DNA from: Bacteroidales bacterium | Lineage (GTDB): Bacteria > Bacteroidota > Bacteroidia > Bacteroidales > UBA12481 | Direction of reading: 5' to 3' | Length of the DNA: 8,139 bases | NCBI GenBank assembly: GCA_021160155.1 | Contig: JAGHDB010000182.1 | Location: 1 to 8,139, forward strand | Part shown: positions 1 through 7,079 of the stretch, piece after piece | Position numbering within the stretch: position 1 is the first letter of the stretch | Layout: each line of letters starts with the position of its first letter | The notes under the pieces: model-generated | What the model saw: the letters and a program-made list of their open reading frames with translations, nothing else | Databases searched by the model: none | Told to the model about the DNA's origin: nothing | Position numbers and translations under genes: made by a program

Positions 1-520
1 GGATGACCCCACGTCGGGTCAAATTATAGTCAACAATGTGAATCTCAGCACGTTGAAGTCGCGTGAAAAAATTGACTTCAGGATGCGTTATATCGGTTTT
101 GTTTTTCAGGCTTATAATCTTATCCCCGTATTGACTGCAAGAGAAAATGTTGAATTTATCATGCACCTGCAGGGTTGGCCGAAAAAGAAGCGCCAGGAGC
201 GGTCTGCTTTTTTATTGAAAGCAGTGGGTCTGGGTGACCGTATGAATGCACGACCCGGCAAGCTCTCCGGCGGGCAGCAACAACGTGTAGCTGTTGCCAG
301 GGCACTGGCCTCCAAGCCTAAATTCATCCTGGCAGATGAACCGACAGCCAACCTGGATTCAAAAACTACCGAAAACCTGCTGGATATGATGGAACAGATG
401 AACCGGAACGAACAAACGACTTTCATTTTCTCAACACATGACGCCAGGGTGGTAGCCAAAGCCCGGAGAATAATTACCATTGAAGACGGAAAAGTCATCC
501 ATGAAGAGACGAAAAAGTAA
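1..520 (+). CDS. ABC transporter ATP-binding protein, LolD/MacB type (5' partial)
   Basis: This is the ATPase subunit of an ABC exporter, cut at its 5' end by the window; the frame is open from base 2, leaving 172 residues. The first visible residues (DDPTSG) are those that normally follow the Walker A helix in LolD/MacB ATPases. Then come the Q-loop FVFQAYNLIP (Gln codon at 107), the signature LSGGQQQRVAVARAL (from 263), Walker B FILADEPTANLDS (catalytic Glu at 338) and the H-loop STHD (His at 437). About 50-60 N-terminal residues, including Walker A, are missing compared with the usual 220-235. GTG at 38 is an internal Val, not a start. LolD/MacB ATPases pair with FtsX-fold permeases to move lipoproteins, lipids or other substrates out of the inner membrane. 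The permease is probably upstream and unseen. The 20-base overlap with the next gene suggests co-transcription with the barrel protein. The family call is strong; the substrate is unknown. Confidence 0.93.
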   Translation, partial: DDPTSGQIIVNNVNLSTLKSREKIDFRMRYIGFVFQAYNLIPVLTARENVEFIMHLQGWPKKKRQERSAFLLKAVGLGDRMNARPGKLSGGQQQRVAVARALASKPKFILADEPTANLDSKTTENLLDMMEQMNRNEQTTFIFSTHDARVVAKARRIITIEDGKVIHEETKK

Positions 521-1685
521 CATATATTCCGTAAAACGACTTTTCCTTTCGCTTTTTCTGCTCGGCTGTGTACACTCATTCTCTTCCGTGGCACAACAAA
601 AGCTTCATCTTGACGGCTATCTTTCTAATATGCAATCGGTTATGTTTCAAAATCCAAACGGCAACTGGACCAATGACAATCTGTTGCATAATCGTTTGAA
701 CTTCAAGACATTTGCTGGCAAACACCTGACCCTGTCTGTGGAGATGAGAAACCGGTTTTTCTGGGGTGAAACCGTCAAATACCTGCCGGGATACGGAGAT
801 TGGCTGAGCCGTGACCGGGGATGGAAAGATCTGACCTGGAACCTGATCGAAGATTCGTCCTGCATCCTGAATACTACCGTTGACCGGATCAACCTCGATT
901 TCAGATTGGGAAACTTTCAACTGACCGCCGGACGGCAAAGGATCAACTGGGGTATGAACTGGGTGTGGAATCCGAATGACCTTTTCAACAGCTATTCATT
1001 TTTTGATTTCGACTATGTTGAACGTCCCGGCAGCGATGCCATTCGTTTGCAGTACTATCTCAACTATTCTACCCATCTTGAATTGGTGGCCAAAATGAAT
1101 GAACAAGACCAATATAGTTTAGCCGGGTTGTTCAGATTTAATCTTTATAATTTTGATTTTCAGGTATTGGGGGGCATTCTGGATGAAACCGATTATGCTT
1201 TTGGTAGTGGTTTTTCAGGGAACCTTGGCCCTGTTTCGCTGACCGGTGAAATCACATTTCTTGATCCGGTAAAAGAGAATGATCCCCGCAGTAATGCCAC
1301 CGTTGCCGGTATGGGCTTAGCATATAATACACCTTTTAATCTATTCATTCAGGCCGAGTACCTGTATAACTCAGCGGCCGGAGATGAAACGCTTTACGAT
1401 TTTACGGGTTTTTATTACCGGGATCTGAACCTTCGTAATCTCTCATTCGCCCCACACACCTGGTTTGCCAATTTCAGTTATCCGATTACTCCCCTGCTCA
1501 CCGGTGGTGTGGCATTGATGACTTTCCCAAAGCTACACGGATTATTCACCGGGCCGTCGATCGACTGGTCATTGTGTCAGAATTTTGATCTCTCTTTTAT
1601 CATACAATATTTCAGCATTCGATTTCAGCAACAGGACACCCAAAAAATCACACTGGGTTTTCTGCGGCTTAAATGGAACTTCTGA
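501..1685 (+). CDS. Exported outer-membrane beta-barrel protein (DUF1302-like, porin type)
   Basis: A 394-residue exported protein. ATG 501 is preferred over an in-frame TTG at 480 because it puts a basic n-region (MKRRK) and hydrophobic core (residues 14-22) in standard positions. Cleavage is likely after SVA-31, before QQ. An LLGC lipobox-like string at residues 20-23 makes a lipoprotein reading possible but less likely for a barrel. The mature protein alternates aromatic and polar residues in beta-strand-like runs and ends in LKWNF, with the C-terminal Phe typical of BAM-assembled barrels. The stretch GRQRINWG...WNPNDLF (residues 144-162) followed by PGSDAIR resembles the 'GRQ..nWGe...nP.D' signature I associate with DUF1302-type barrels, which often sit beside lipid or RND-type export genes. 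It overlaps the ABC ATPase gene by 20 bases in another frame, suggesting translational coupling. A role as the outer-membrane part of that exporter is inferred; no specific function is recognised. Confidence 0.8.
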   Translation: MKRRKSNIYSVKRLFLSLFLLGCVHSFSSVAQQKLHLDGYLSNMQSVMFQNPNGNWTNDNLLHNRLNFKTFAGKHLTLSVEMRNRFFWGETVKYLPGYGDWLSRDRGWKDLTWNLIEDSSCILNTTVDRINLDFRLGNFQLTAGRQRINWGMNWVWNPNDLFNSYSFFDFDYVERPGSDAIRLQYYLNYSTHLELVAKMNEQDQYSLAGLFRFNLYNFDFQVLGGILDETDYAFGSGFSGNLGPVSLTGEITFLDPVKENDPRSNATVAGMGLAYNTPFNLFIQAEYLYNSAAGDETLYDFTGFYYRDLNLRNLSFAPHTWFANFSYPITPLLTGGVALMTFPKLHGLFTGPSIDWSLCQNFDLSFIIQYFSIRFQQQDTQKITLGFLRLKWNF

Positions 1686-1786
1686 ACTACCGACAATTCT
1701 GATTTTTATTCTACATCACTTGGCGTTACCCGTACACTTTATTAATTTCACGGGTTCGTCAAATGTTTAATCTAAACACTTAATAA
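1686..1786 (+). promoter_or_regulatory. Intergenic gap, likely site of a promoter for the downstream operon
   Basis: This 101-base AT-rich gap is the largest non-coding stretch in the window and separates the envelope-export genes from the sugar genes. It contains a weak match to the Bacteroidota promoter pattern (TTTG, about 20 bases, TAnnTTTG): CTTG at 1719-1722, a 20-base spacer and TAATTTCA at 1743-1750. The -7 box matches only four of six defined positions. A perfect 6-base inverted repeat, ACCCGT (1728-1733) and ACGGGT (1750-1755) around a 16-base loop, overlaps it and could be an operator or a weak hairpin. It lacks the T-run expected of an intrinsic terminator. Two in-frame TAA codons directly precede the next ATG. 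The promoter position is a guess; the boundary itself is more secure. Confidence 0.3.
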
Positions 1787-3100
1787 ATGGATCATTCCAA
1801 CAAAGTCAACAGAAGAAAATTCTTTCGCCAATTGGCAGGAGCCACAGGGGCAGCAATTGCATTGCCTTATATTATCCCCGCTTCAGCCCTTGGGAAAGAG
1901 GGTGCTACCGCCCCCAGTGACCGGATTGTAATGGGTGTGATCGGAGCCGGATCCATGGGAACCGGTGACATGCGTACTTTTATGGGCAAACCGGAGGTTC
2001 AGATGGTAGCTGCCTGTGATGTGGATAAATCCCATCGCGAAAAAGCCAAGTCGATCATTGACGCCAATTATGAAAAAAGCGACGCCAGGATCTATAATGA
2101 TTATCGTGAATTTCTGACCAACGAAAAACTGGATGCTGTTATACTCGCCCTGCCTGATCAATGGCACGGCATTATTTATATCGCCTGTGCGAATGCCGGC
2201 CTCGATATATACGGACAAAAACCTCTCGCACGTACTATCTGGGAAGGTCAGCAAATTGTGGATGCCGTACAGAAAAACAACATCGTATGGCAAACCGGAA
2301 GTTGGCAAAGATCCGTTGCGCAATTTCACCATGCTGCCGAACTGGTAATCAATAACCGGATTGGCAAAGTAACCCATGTAGAAGTGGGACTGCCGAACGG
2401 TACTCCATCACAGGTGCATAATCCGGTTCAGCCTGTACCTGAAGGACTCGACTGGGATATGTGGCTCGGACCGGCTCCTGCTTCACCATACCGTGGTGTT
2501 TGTCACTGGAACTGGAGATGGATTTTGGATTACTCCGGCGGTCAGCTTACAGACTGGGCCGGTCACCACATCGATATTGCCCACTGGGGTCTCGGTCTTG
2601 ACCGTACCGGACCGGTAGAAATTGAAGGAAAAGGAGTTTATCCGCGGGAAGGATTATATGATGTTCCGGTAGAGTATTTCATCACTTCCCGTTATGCCAC
2701 AGGGGTGGAGATGACTATTGCCAACGCCCGTCGTCTCGAACACGGAATGGGAGTCTGCTGGTACGGGGATAAAGGCTGGATACATGTGAATCGTAGCGGT
2801 ATCTGGGCAAGTGATGATAAAATCCTGGCTGAAAAAATCGGCGACGATGAAACCAAACTCTATTACAGTCGTGACCACGCCCAGAATTTTCTCGACTGTA
2901 TCAGAACCCGTAAAGAAACTATTACACCGGTGGATATTGCCCACCGGTCAATTTCAGGTGGTTTGCTCGGAGAAATTGCCATGCTCACAGGACGTAAATT
3001 AAAATGGGATCCGGATAAACAGATTTTCCCGGATGATCCGTTGGCCAACCGCTTGCTGAGAAGACCTTTCAGATCACCCTGGAAACTTAAAGGTAATTAA
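1787..3100 (+). CDS. Gfo/Idh/MocA-family oxidoreductase 1 (Gfo1), Tat-exported
   Basis: A 437-residue exported oxidoreductase, the most divergent of three in this locus. The N-terminus has a twin-arginine motif NRRKFFR (residues 8-14), a hydrophobic stretch and a likely signal peptidase I site after ASA-34. The Rossmann fold starts at residue 46, with canonical GAGSMG at 53-58 and CDVD at 77-80. The usual EKP motif reads QKP (residues 144-146), so the catalytic-type Lys145 is kept but Glu is replaced. The C-terminal domain has TDWAGHHID (255-263), where Asp256 and His260 match the D-x3-H pair of inositol-dehydrogenase-like enzymes. Family members oxidise or reduce sugar hydroxyls with NAD(P). 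In this context, oxidation of a glycoside or reduction of a keto-sugar is plausible. ATG follows directly after an in-frame TAA. It is followed by the ThuA gene after 17 bases. Family certain, substrate unknown; a GH109-like hydrolase is less likely because Lys145 is retained. Confidence 0.93.
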   Translation: MDHSNKVNRRKFFRQLAGATGAAIALPYIIPASALGKEGATAPSDRIVMGVIGAGSMGTGDMRTFMGKPEVQMVAACDVDKSHREKAKSIIDANYEKSDARIYNDYREFLTNEKLDAVILALPDQWHGIIYIACANAGLDIYGQKPLARTIWEGQQIVDAVQKNNIVWQTGSWQRSVAQFHHAAELVINNRIGKVTHVEVGLPNGTPSQVHNPVQPVPEGLDWDMWLGPAPASPYRGVCHWNWRWILDYSGGQLTDWAGHHIDIAHWGLGLDRTGPVEIEGKGVYPREGLYDVPVEYFITSRYATGVEMTIANARRLEHGMGVCWYGDKGWIHVNRSGIWASDDKILAEKIGDDETKLYYSRDHAQNFLDCIRTRKETITPVDIAHRSISGGLLGEIAMLTGRKLKWDPDKQIFPDDPLANRLLRRPFRSPWKLKGN

Positions 3101-3117
3101 CCCTAAAAACCGATATC

Positions 3118-4356
3118 ATGAAAAACAAAATCATATACCTGTTCATACTGATAGCCCTGACGGCCGGATTATCCACACTACCCTCCTGTCAATCGGGATC
3201 AGGAAATAAAACGGCCTATCATGCATTGATCGTAACCGGGCAAAACAACCACTCCTGGCAAGAATCCACTCCCATCCTGAAACAAATACTGGAAAACAGC
3301 GGTCTGTTCAGCGTGGATGTGGCTCAAACACCGAAGACGGGAGAAAATATGTCCCAATTCAAGCCGGATTTCAGTCAATATGATGTGGTGGTTCTCGATT
3401 ATGTGGGGGATCCCTGGCCGGAAGAAACACGTACCGCTTTTGAACAATATGTTTCGGGAGGCGGAGGCGTGGTGGTTTACCATGCAGCGGACAATGCCTT
3501 TCGCAACTGGGTAGCTTATAATCAAATGATTGGCATCGGGGGATGGGGTAACCGTAATGAATCTGACGGTCCTTATATTCGCTGGAAAGACGGTAAAACG
3601 GTACGGATCAACGAACCGGGGCCCACCGGGAATCATGGTCCGCAGCGTGCCTTCCAGGTTACCATACGCGAATCTGAACATCCCATCACGAAAGGATTAC
3701 CTAAAATATGGTTACATGCTAAGGATGAATTATACCAGCAACTCAGAGGCCCGGCTGAAAACCTGACTGTATTGGCTACCGCCTATGCCGACACCGCTAA
3801 AGGCGGGACAGGAGGCAATGAACCTGTGTTGATGACCATCCGATACGGAAAAGGAAGGATCTTTCACACTACCCTGGGTCATGTCATGGGCAAAGGACCG
3901 TTTCCGGCAGTAGAGTGTGTGGGATTCATCGTTACCCTGCAACGTGGTGCCGAATGGGCAGCCTCCGGTAAAGTAACCCAGGAAATACCCGATGATTTTC
4001 CTCAATTTAACGTCACCAGCCGGTGGCCGTTATTCAGACCGATGAATCTGGACGAAATACTCGACCAACTCAGGGAATACAAACCCGGAGATAACAGAAT
4101 GCCCGAACAGGACCTTACCAACCTTTTACGCGGCCAATATAATGCAGGTACTTTCGATGAAATTGAAGACCAATTACTTAAGTTTATAATCGGTAACGGC
4201 TCCGCAGCAGGTAAAAACTATGTTTGTCGCGAATTAAGTCTGTATGGATCTGAAAATGCCCTCCCCGTACTGCATAAACTGATGACCAAAGAACCCGATG
4301 TGGCAGAAATGGCCCGGTTTGCCTATGAACGGATTTCAGGAGAATATTCGAATTGA
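3118..4356 (+). CDS. ThuA-domain lipoprotein with C-terminal HEAT-like region
   Basis: A 412-residue exported protein. Residues 5-18 form a hydrophobic signal and LPSC (21-24) is a lipobox, so Cys24 should be lipidated. The ThuA domain (Pfam 'trehalose utilisation', a glutamine-amidotransferase-like fold) spans about residues 34-290. It shows ALIVTGQNNHSW at 36-47, YDVVVLDYVG at 88-97, the glycine-rich turn and VVVYHAADNAF ending at 128 (His122), and FHTTLGH at 249-255. The last 100 or so residues are helical, with a unit near 363-407 (AGKNYVCREL, then ENALPVLHKLM and EMARFAYERI) that looks like HEAT repeats. ThuA is linked to 3-keto-disaccharide metabolism in rhizobia alongside the oxidoreductase ThuB, and here it sits between such oxidoreductases. 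Its exact reaction, probably on a keto-sugar, is inferred. At 412 residues it is longer than simple ThuA proteins because of the tail. Family call firm, chemistry uncertain. Confidence 0.9.
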   Translation: MKNKIIYLFILIALTAGLSTLPSCQSGSGNKTAYHALIVTGQNNHSWQESTPILKQILENSGLFSVDVAQTPKTGENMSQFKPDFSQYDVVVLDYVGDPWPEETRTAFEQYVSGGGGVVVYHAADNAFRNWVAYNQMIGIGGWGNRNESDGPYIRWKDGKTVRINEPGPTGNHGPQRAFQVTIRESEHPITKGLPKIWLHAKDELYQQLRGPAENLTVLATAYADTAKGGTGGNEPVLMTIRYGKGRIFHTTLGHVMGKGPFPAVECVGFIVTLQRGAEWAASGKVTQEIPDDFPQFNVTSRWPLFRPMNLDEILDQLREYKPGDNRMPEQDLTNLLRGQYNAGTFDEIEDQLLKFIIGNGSAAGKNYVCRELSLYGSENALPVLHKLMTKEPDVAEMARFAYERISGEYSN

Positions 4357-4371
4357 AGGATTAAGGGTTTA

Positions 4372-4388
4372 TTATAAAATATTTATAA
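4372..4388. repeat. A/T-only perfect inverted repeat before Gfo2
   Basis: TTATAAA (4372-4378) and TTTATAA (4382-4388) form a perfect 7-base inverted repeat with a 3-base ATA spacer, ending four bases before the ATG at 4393. It lies in a 36-base gap made almost wholly of A and T. It may be a chance product of the AT-rich initiation leader usual in Bacteroidota, or a small operator. A hairpin of only A-T pairs would be weak, so an intrinsic terminator is unlikely. Confidence 0.35.
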
Positions 4389-4392
4389 AAAA

Positions 4393-5712
4393 ATGAGTAA
4401 CAGAAGAGAATTTATCAAAACCTCCGGGACCTTGGCTGCCGGAGTCACTGTAGCATCTATGATACCGGGTACAGTGAGTTGTGCCAGTAAAGCAAACGAA
4501 AAAATTGTGTTGGGAGCTATCGGGTTAAACGGTATGGGATATAATGACCTTCGTGCACTGATTGCTCAACCCAATGTCGAATGTGCTGCAATTTGCGATG
4601 TGGATCAAAATGTTTTAGCCAAACGGTTACCCCAGATTACGGAATTGCAAAAGGGAGTCGCACCCAAAACCTATACAGATTTTCGTAAACTTCTTGAGCG
4701 CAAAGATATTGATGCGGTTTTAATTGCCACACCCGATCACTGGCATGCCCTGATCATGATTGCCGCCTGTCAGGCCGGTAAGCATGTGTATGTTGAAAAA
4801 CCAATGGCCAATTCAATTTACGAGGCATTCCAGATGGAGAAAGCCGCCCGCAAATACAAACGGGTGGTACAATTGGGTCAATGGCAAAGAAGCGACCCGC
4901 ACTGGCAGGATGCAGCCAATTATGTCCAGTCGGGAAAACTGGGTGATATCCGCACGGTTAAAGTCTGGACCTACCTCGATTGGATTCAGCCTCCCATGCC
5001 GGTACCCGACGGTCCGGCACCCGAAGGGGTCGATTATAATTTCTGGCTCGGACCGGCACCCAAAAGACCCTTTAACAAAAACCGTTTTCATTTTCATTTC
5101 CGTTGGTTCTGGGATTACGCCGGCGGTTTAATGACCGATTGGGGAGTGCACCTTCTGGATATGGCGCTGGCCGGTATGCAGGCTGATCTGCCGAAATCTG
5201 CCATGAGTTCAGGGGGAAAACTGGCATTTCCCGAAAGTGCCATTGAAACACCTGATACCCAACAGGTTATATATGAATTCGGAGATTTTAATGTCATCTG
5301 GGATCACGCCATGGGAATCGGACTGGGGGACTGGAAACGGGAACACGGGCTCTCTTTTATAGGAAACAACGGTACCCTCGTGGTAGATCGCGGAGGTTGG
5401 GAAGTCTATTCAGAACGCGGGAAAAACGGACCTAAACTCGAGGAAGTGGCCAGGCAGAAAGGTACCGGCCAGGGATTGACATTACACACTAAAAACTTTA
5501 TCGAGGGAATACGGAATAACGACCGGAATACCCATGCCAATCCTGCTATTGGTCGTGCTGTAGCCTGTATGGCACACACCGGAAACATCGCCCTCAAAAC
5601 CGGGAGTAAAATATACTGGGATCCTAAAAAGAAAATGTTTGCCGGGAATGAAGAAGCTACCCGGATGATCACCCCGGTGTATCGTGAACCGTGGATACTT
5701 CCCAAAGTATAA
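4393..5712 (+). CDS. Gfo/Idh/MocA-family oxidoreductase 2 (Gfo2), Tat-exported
   Basis: A 439-residue exported oxidoreductase. The leader has the twin-arginine motif NRREFIK (residues 3-9), a short hydrophobic region and TVSC (27-30), an imperfect lipobox, so signal peptidase I or II processing are both possible. The Rossmann domain starts near residue 37. Its dinucleotide loop reads GLNGMG (44-49), with Asn in place of the second Gly of GxGxxG. CDVD is at 68-71, TPDHWHALIMI at 113-123 and the intact EKP motif at 135-137 (Lys136). The C-terminal domain carries DYAGGLMTDWGVHLLD, with Asp249 and His253 as the likely catalytic pair. It is the close paralogue of the next gene and lies six bases upstream of it. 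By family and context it probably oxidises a glycoside or reduces a keto-sugar in the periplasm or at the membrane. Which paralogue does which step cannot be told from the sequence. Confidence 0.93.
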   Translation: MSNRREFIKTSGTLAAGVTVASMIPGTVSCASKANEKIVLGAIGLNGMGYNDLRALIAQPNVECAAICDVDQNVLAKRLPQITELQKGVAPKTYTDFRKLLERKDIDAVLIATPDHWHALIMIAACQAGKHVYVEKPMANSIYEAFQMEKAARKYKRVVQLGQWQRSDPHWQDAANYVQSGKLGDIRTVKVWTYLDWIQPPMPVPDGPAPEGVDYNFWLGPAPKRPFNKNRFHFHFRWFWDYAGGLMTDWGVHLLDMALAGMQADLPKSAMSSGGKLAFPESAIETPDTQQVIYEFGDFNVIWDHAMGIGLGDWKREHGLSFIGNNGTLVVDRGGWEVYSERGKNGPKLEEVARQKGTGQGLTLHTKNFIEGIRNNDRNTHANPAIGRAVACMAHTGNIALKTGSKIYWDPKKKMFAGNEEATRMITPVYREPWILPKV

Positions 5713-5718
5713 CAACTC

Positions 5719-7062
5719 ATGAAAAAATCAAGAAGGTCTTTTCTGAAAGAGAGTATGACCCTGTCAGCCGGTATCGGACTGACAGGGTTGATCCCTTCGG
5801 GCATGTTACTTAATAGTTGCCGGCGTAAATGGGGCCCCAATGATAAAGTGCGCATCGCTCTGATCGGATGCCGCAATATGGGTTATACCGATGTCACCAA
5901 CTTTTTAAGACAATCTGATGTGGAACTGGCAGCCCTGTGCGATGTGGATCAAAATATTCTGGAAAAACGTGCCGGAGATATTGAGAATTTTGCATTTAAA
6001 AATAAACTGTCCATACCTAAACCGGATCTGGTCAACGATTTTCGAAAAGTATTAGACCGTAAAGATGTGGATGCGGTAATTATTGCTACACCTGACCACT
6101 GGCACGCCCTGATTATGATTATGGCCTGCCAGGCCGGTAAAGATGTATATGTTGAAAAACCTCTGGCCAACTCTATTTACGAGGCCGATCAGATGGTTAA
6201 GGCGGCCCGGAGATACCACCGGGTGGTACAGGTGGGTCAATGGCAGCGGAGTGGCCCTCACTGGAAAGAGATGGTGGATTTTATCCACTCCGGAGAATTG
6301 GGCGAAATCGGCTTAGTCGATGTCTGGCGTTACGGAGGAAATTCGGTTCCAAAAGTACCGGATTCCGATCCGCCTCCCGGTGTCGACTATAATTTCTGGT
6401 TGGGCCCCGCTAAAAAACGGCCCTTTAATAAAAACCGTTTTCACTATAATTTCAGATGGTTCTGGGATTATGCAGGAGGTAAAATGACCGATTGGGGGGT
6501 ACACCTGATTGATATGGGGCTATGGGCACTGGATATTGATCATCCGCAAACGATCTCTTCAGCCGGTGGAAACCTGGTCTATCCGGATGATGCAATGGAA
6601 ACTCCCGATACCCTCACCGTGGATTACCGGTTTAACCAGTTAAAAATGATCTGGAAAAATAATTTTGGTGTCCAAACCAACGAATACGGAATGGATCACG
6701 GATTGATCTTTCACGGCACAAACGGCTTATTGCTGGCCAGCCGCCGTTCGTGGAAAATTATTCCAAAACAGGTCAAAGGCGGTCCGGCAATGCCCGAAGA
6801 GGCGGACCATCCGGCCAGCGGACAAGATCTTGCTTTTCACATCCGTAATTTCCTGGATTCCGTCAAATCAAGAAATTATAAAACAGCTTGTTCTCCCGAT
6901 ATTGCCCGTAATGTGGCCCGTATTGCCCACATGGGTAATATCTCTTATCGCACCGGTGAAAAGATTCACTGGGATTCCGAAACCGGAGTCTTCAATGAAT
7001 CTCAGGCTAATAACTTACTAAAACCCAGCTATCGTCAACCCTGGAAATTGCCCTCATTTTAA
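5719..7062 (+). CDS. Gfo/Idh/MocA-family oxidoreductase 3 (Gfo3), Tat-exported
   Basis: A 447-residue oxidoreductase and the closest relative of the preceding gene. The leader holds a textbook Tat motif SRRSFLK (residues 4-10), a hydrophobic core and LLNSC (30-34), so a Tat-exported lipoprotein anchored at Cys34 is plausible. The dinucleotide loop reads GCRNMG (50-55), replacing the second Gly of GxGxxG with Arg. CDVD is at 74-77, EKP at 146-148 (Lys147) and TDWGVHLID at 257-265 (Asp258, His262). Compared with Gfo2 it has a few extra residues before the conserved DRKDVDAV block and differs mostly in the leader and the C-terminal third. It starts six bases after the Gfo2 stop, so the two are almost certainly translated from one message and may form a hetero-oligomer or do successive redox steps. 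The family is certain. Substrate and cofactor preference are not visible. Confidence 0.93.
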   Translation: MKKSRRSFLKESMTLSAGIGLTGLIPSGMLLNSCRRKWGPNDKVRIALIGCRNMGYTDVTNFLRQSDVELAALCDVDQNILEKRAGDIENFAFKNKLSIPKPDLVNDFRKVLDRKDVDAVIIATPDHWHALIMIMACQAGKDVYVEKPLANSIYEADQMVKAARRYHRVVQVGQWQRSGPHWKEMVDFIHSGELGEIGLVDVWRYGGNSVPKVPDSDPPPGVDYNFWLGPAKKRPFNKNRFHYNFRWFWDYAGGKMTDWGVHLIDMGLWALDIDHPQTISSAGGNLVYPDDAMETPDTLTVDYRFNQLKMIWKNNFGVQTNEYGMDHGLIFHGTNGLLLASRRSWKIIPKQVKGGPAMPEEADHPASGQDLAFHIRNFLDSVKSRNYKTACSPDIARNVARIAHMGNISYRTGEKIHWDSETGVFNESQANNLLKPSYRQPWKLPSF

Positions 7063-7079
7063 CATAAAACAGCAACACC

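Noticed and set aside
38..40. GTG as start of the ABC ATPase
   Set aside because: The frame is open to the window edge and the preceding codons encode the conserved DDPTSG segment, so the gene is truncated rather than starting here.
480..500. In-frame TTG start seven codons upstream of the barrel gene ATG
   Set aside because: It would add residues ahead of a well-formed signal peptide n-region; ATG at 501 gives a normal leader and a modest overlap with the ATPase gene.
112..594. Long antisense open frames opposite the ATPase, and similar ones opposite the other genes
   Set aside because: They lie within strongly supported + strand genes, show no recognisable domain and have the composition of reverse-strand shadows.
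1728..1755. Inverted repeat ACCCGT/ACGGGT as a terminator of the barrel gene
   Set aside because: The stem is only six bases, the loop is 16 bases and no T-run follows.
1787..7062. GH109 alpha-N-acetylgalactosaminidase identity for the oxidoreductase-like proteins
   Set aside because: Size, Tat leader and fold fit, but as I recall GH109 proteins lack the Lys of the EKP motif, which all three proteins here retain; the DUF1080/ThuA context also favours redox enzymes.
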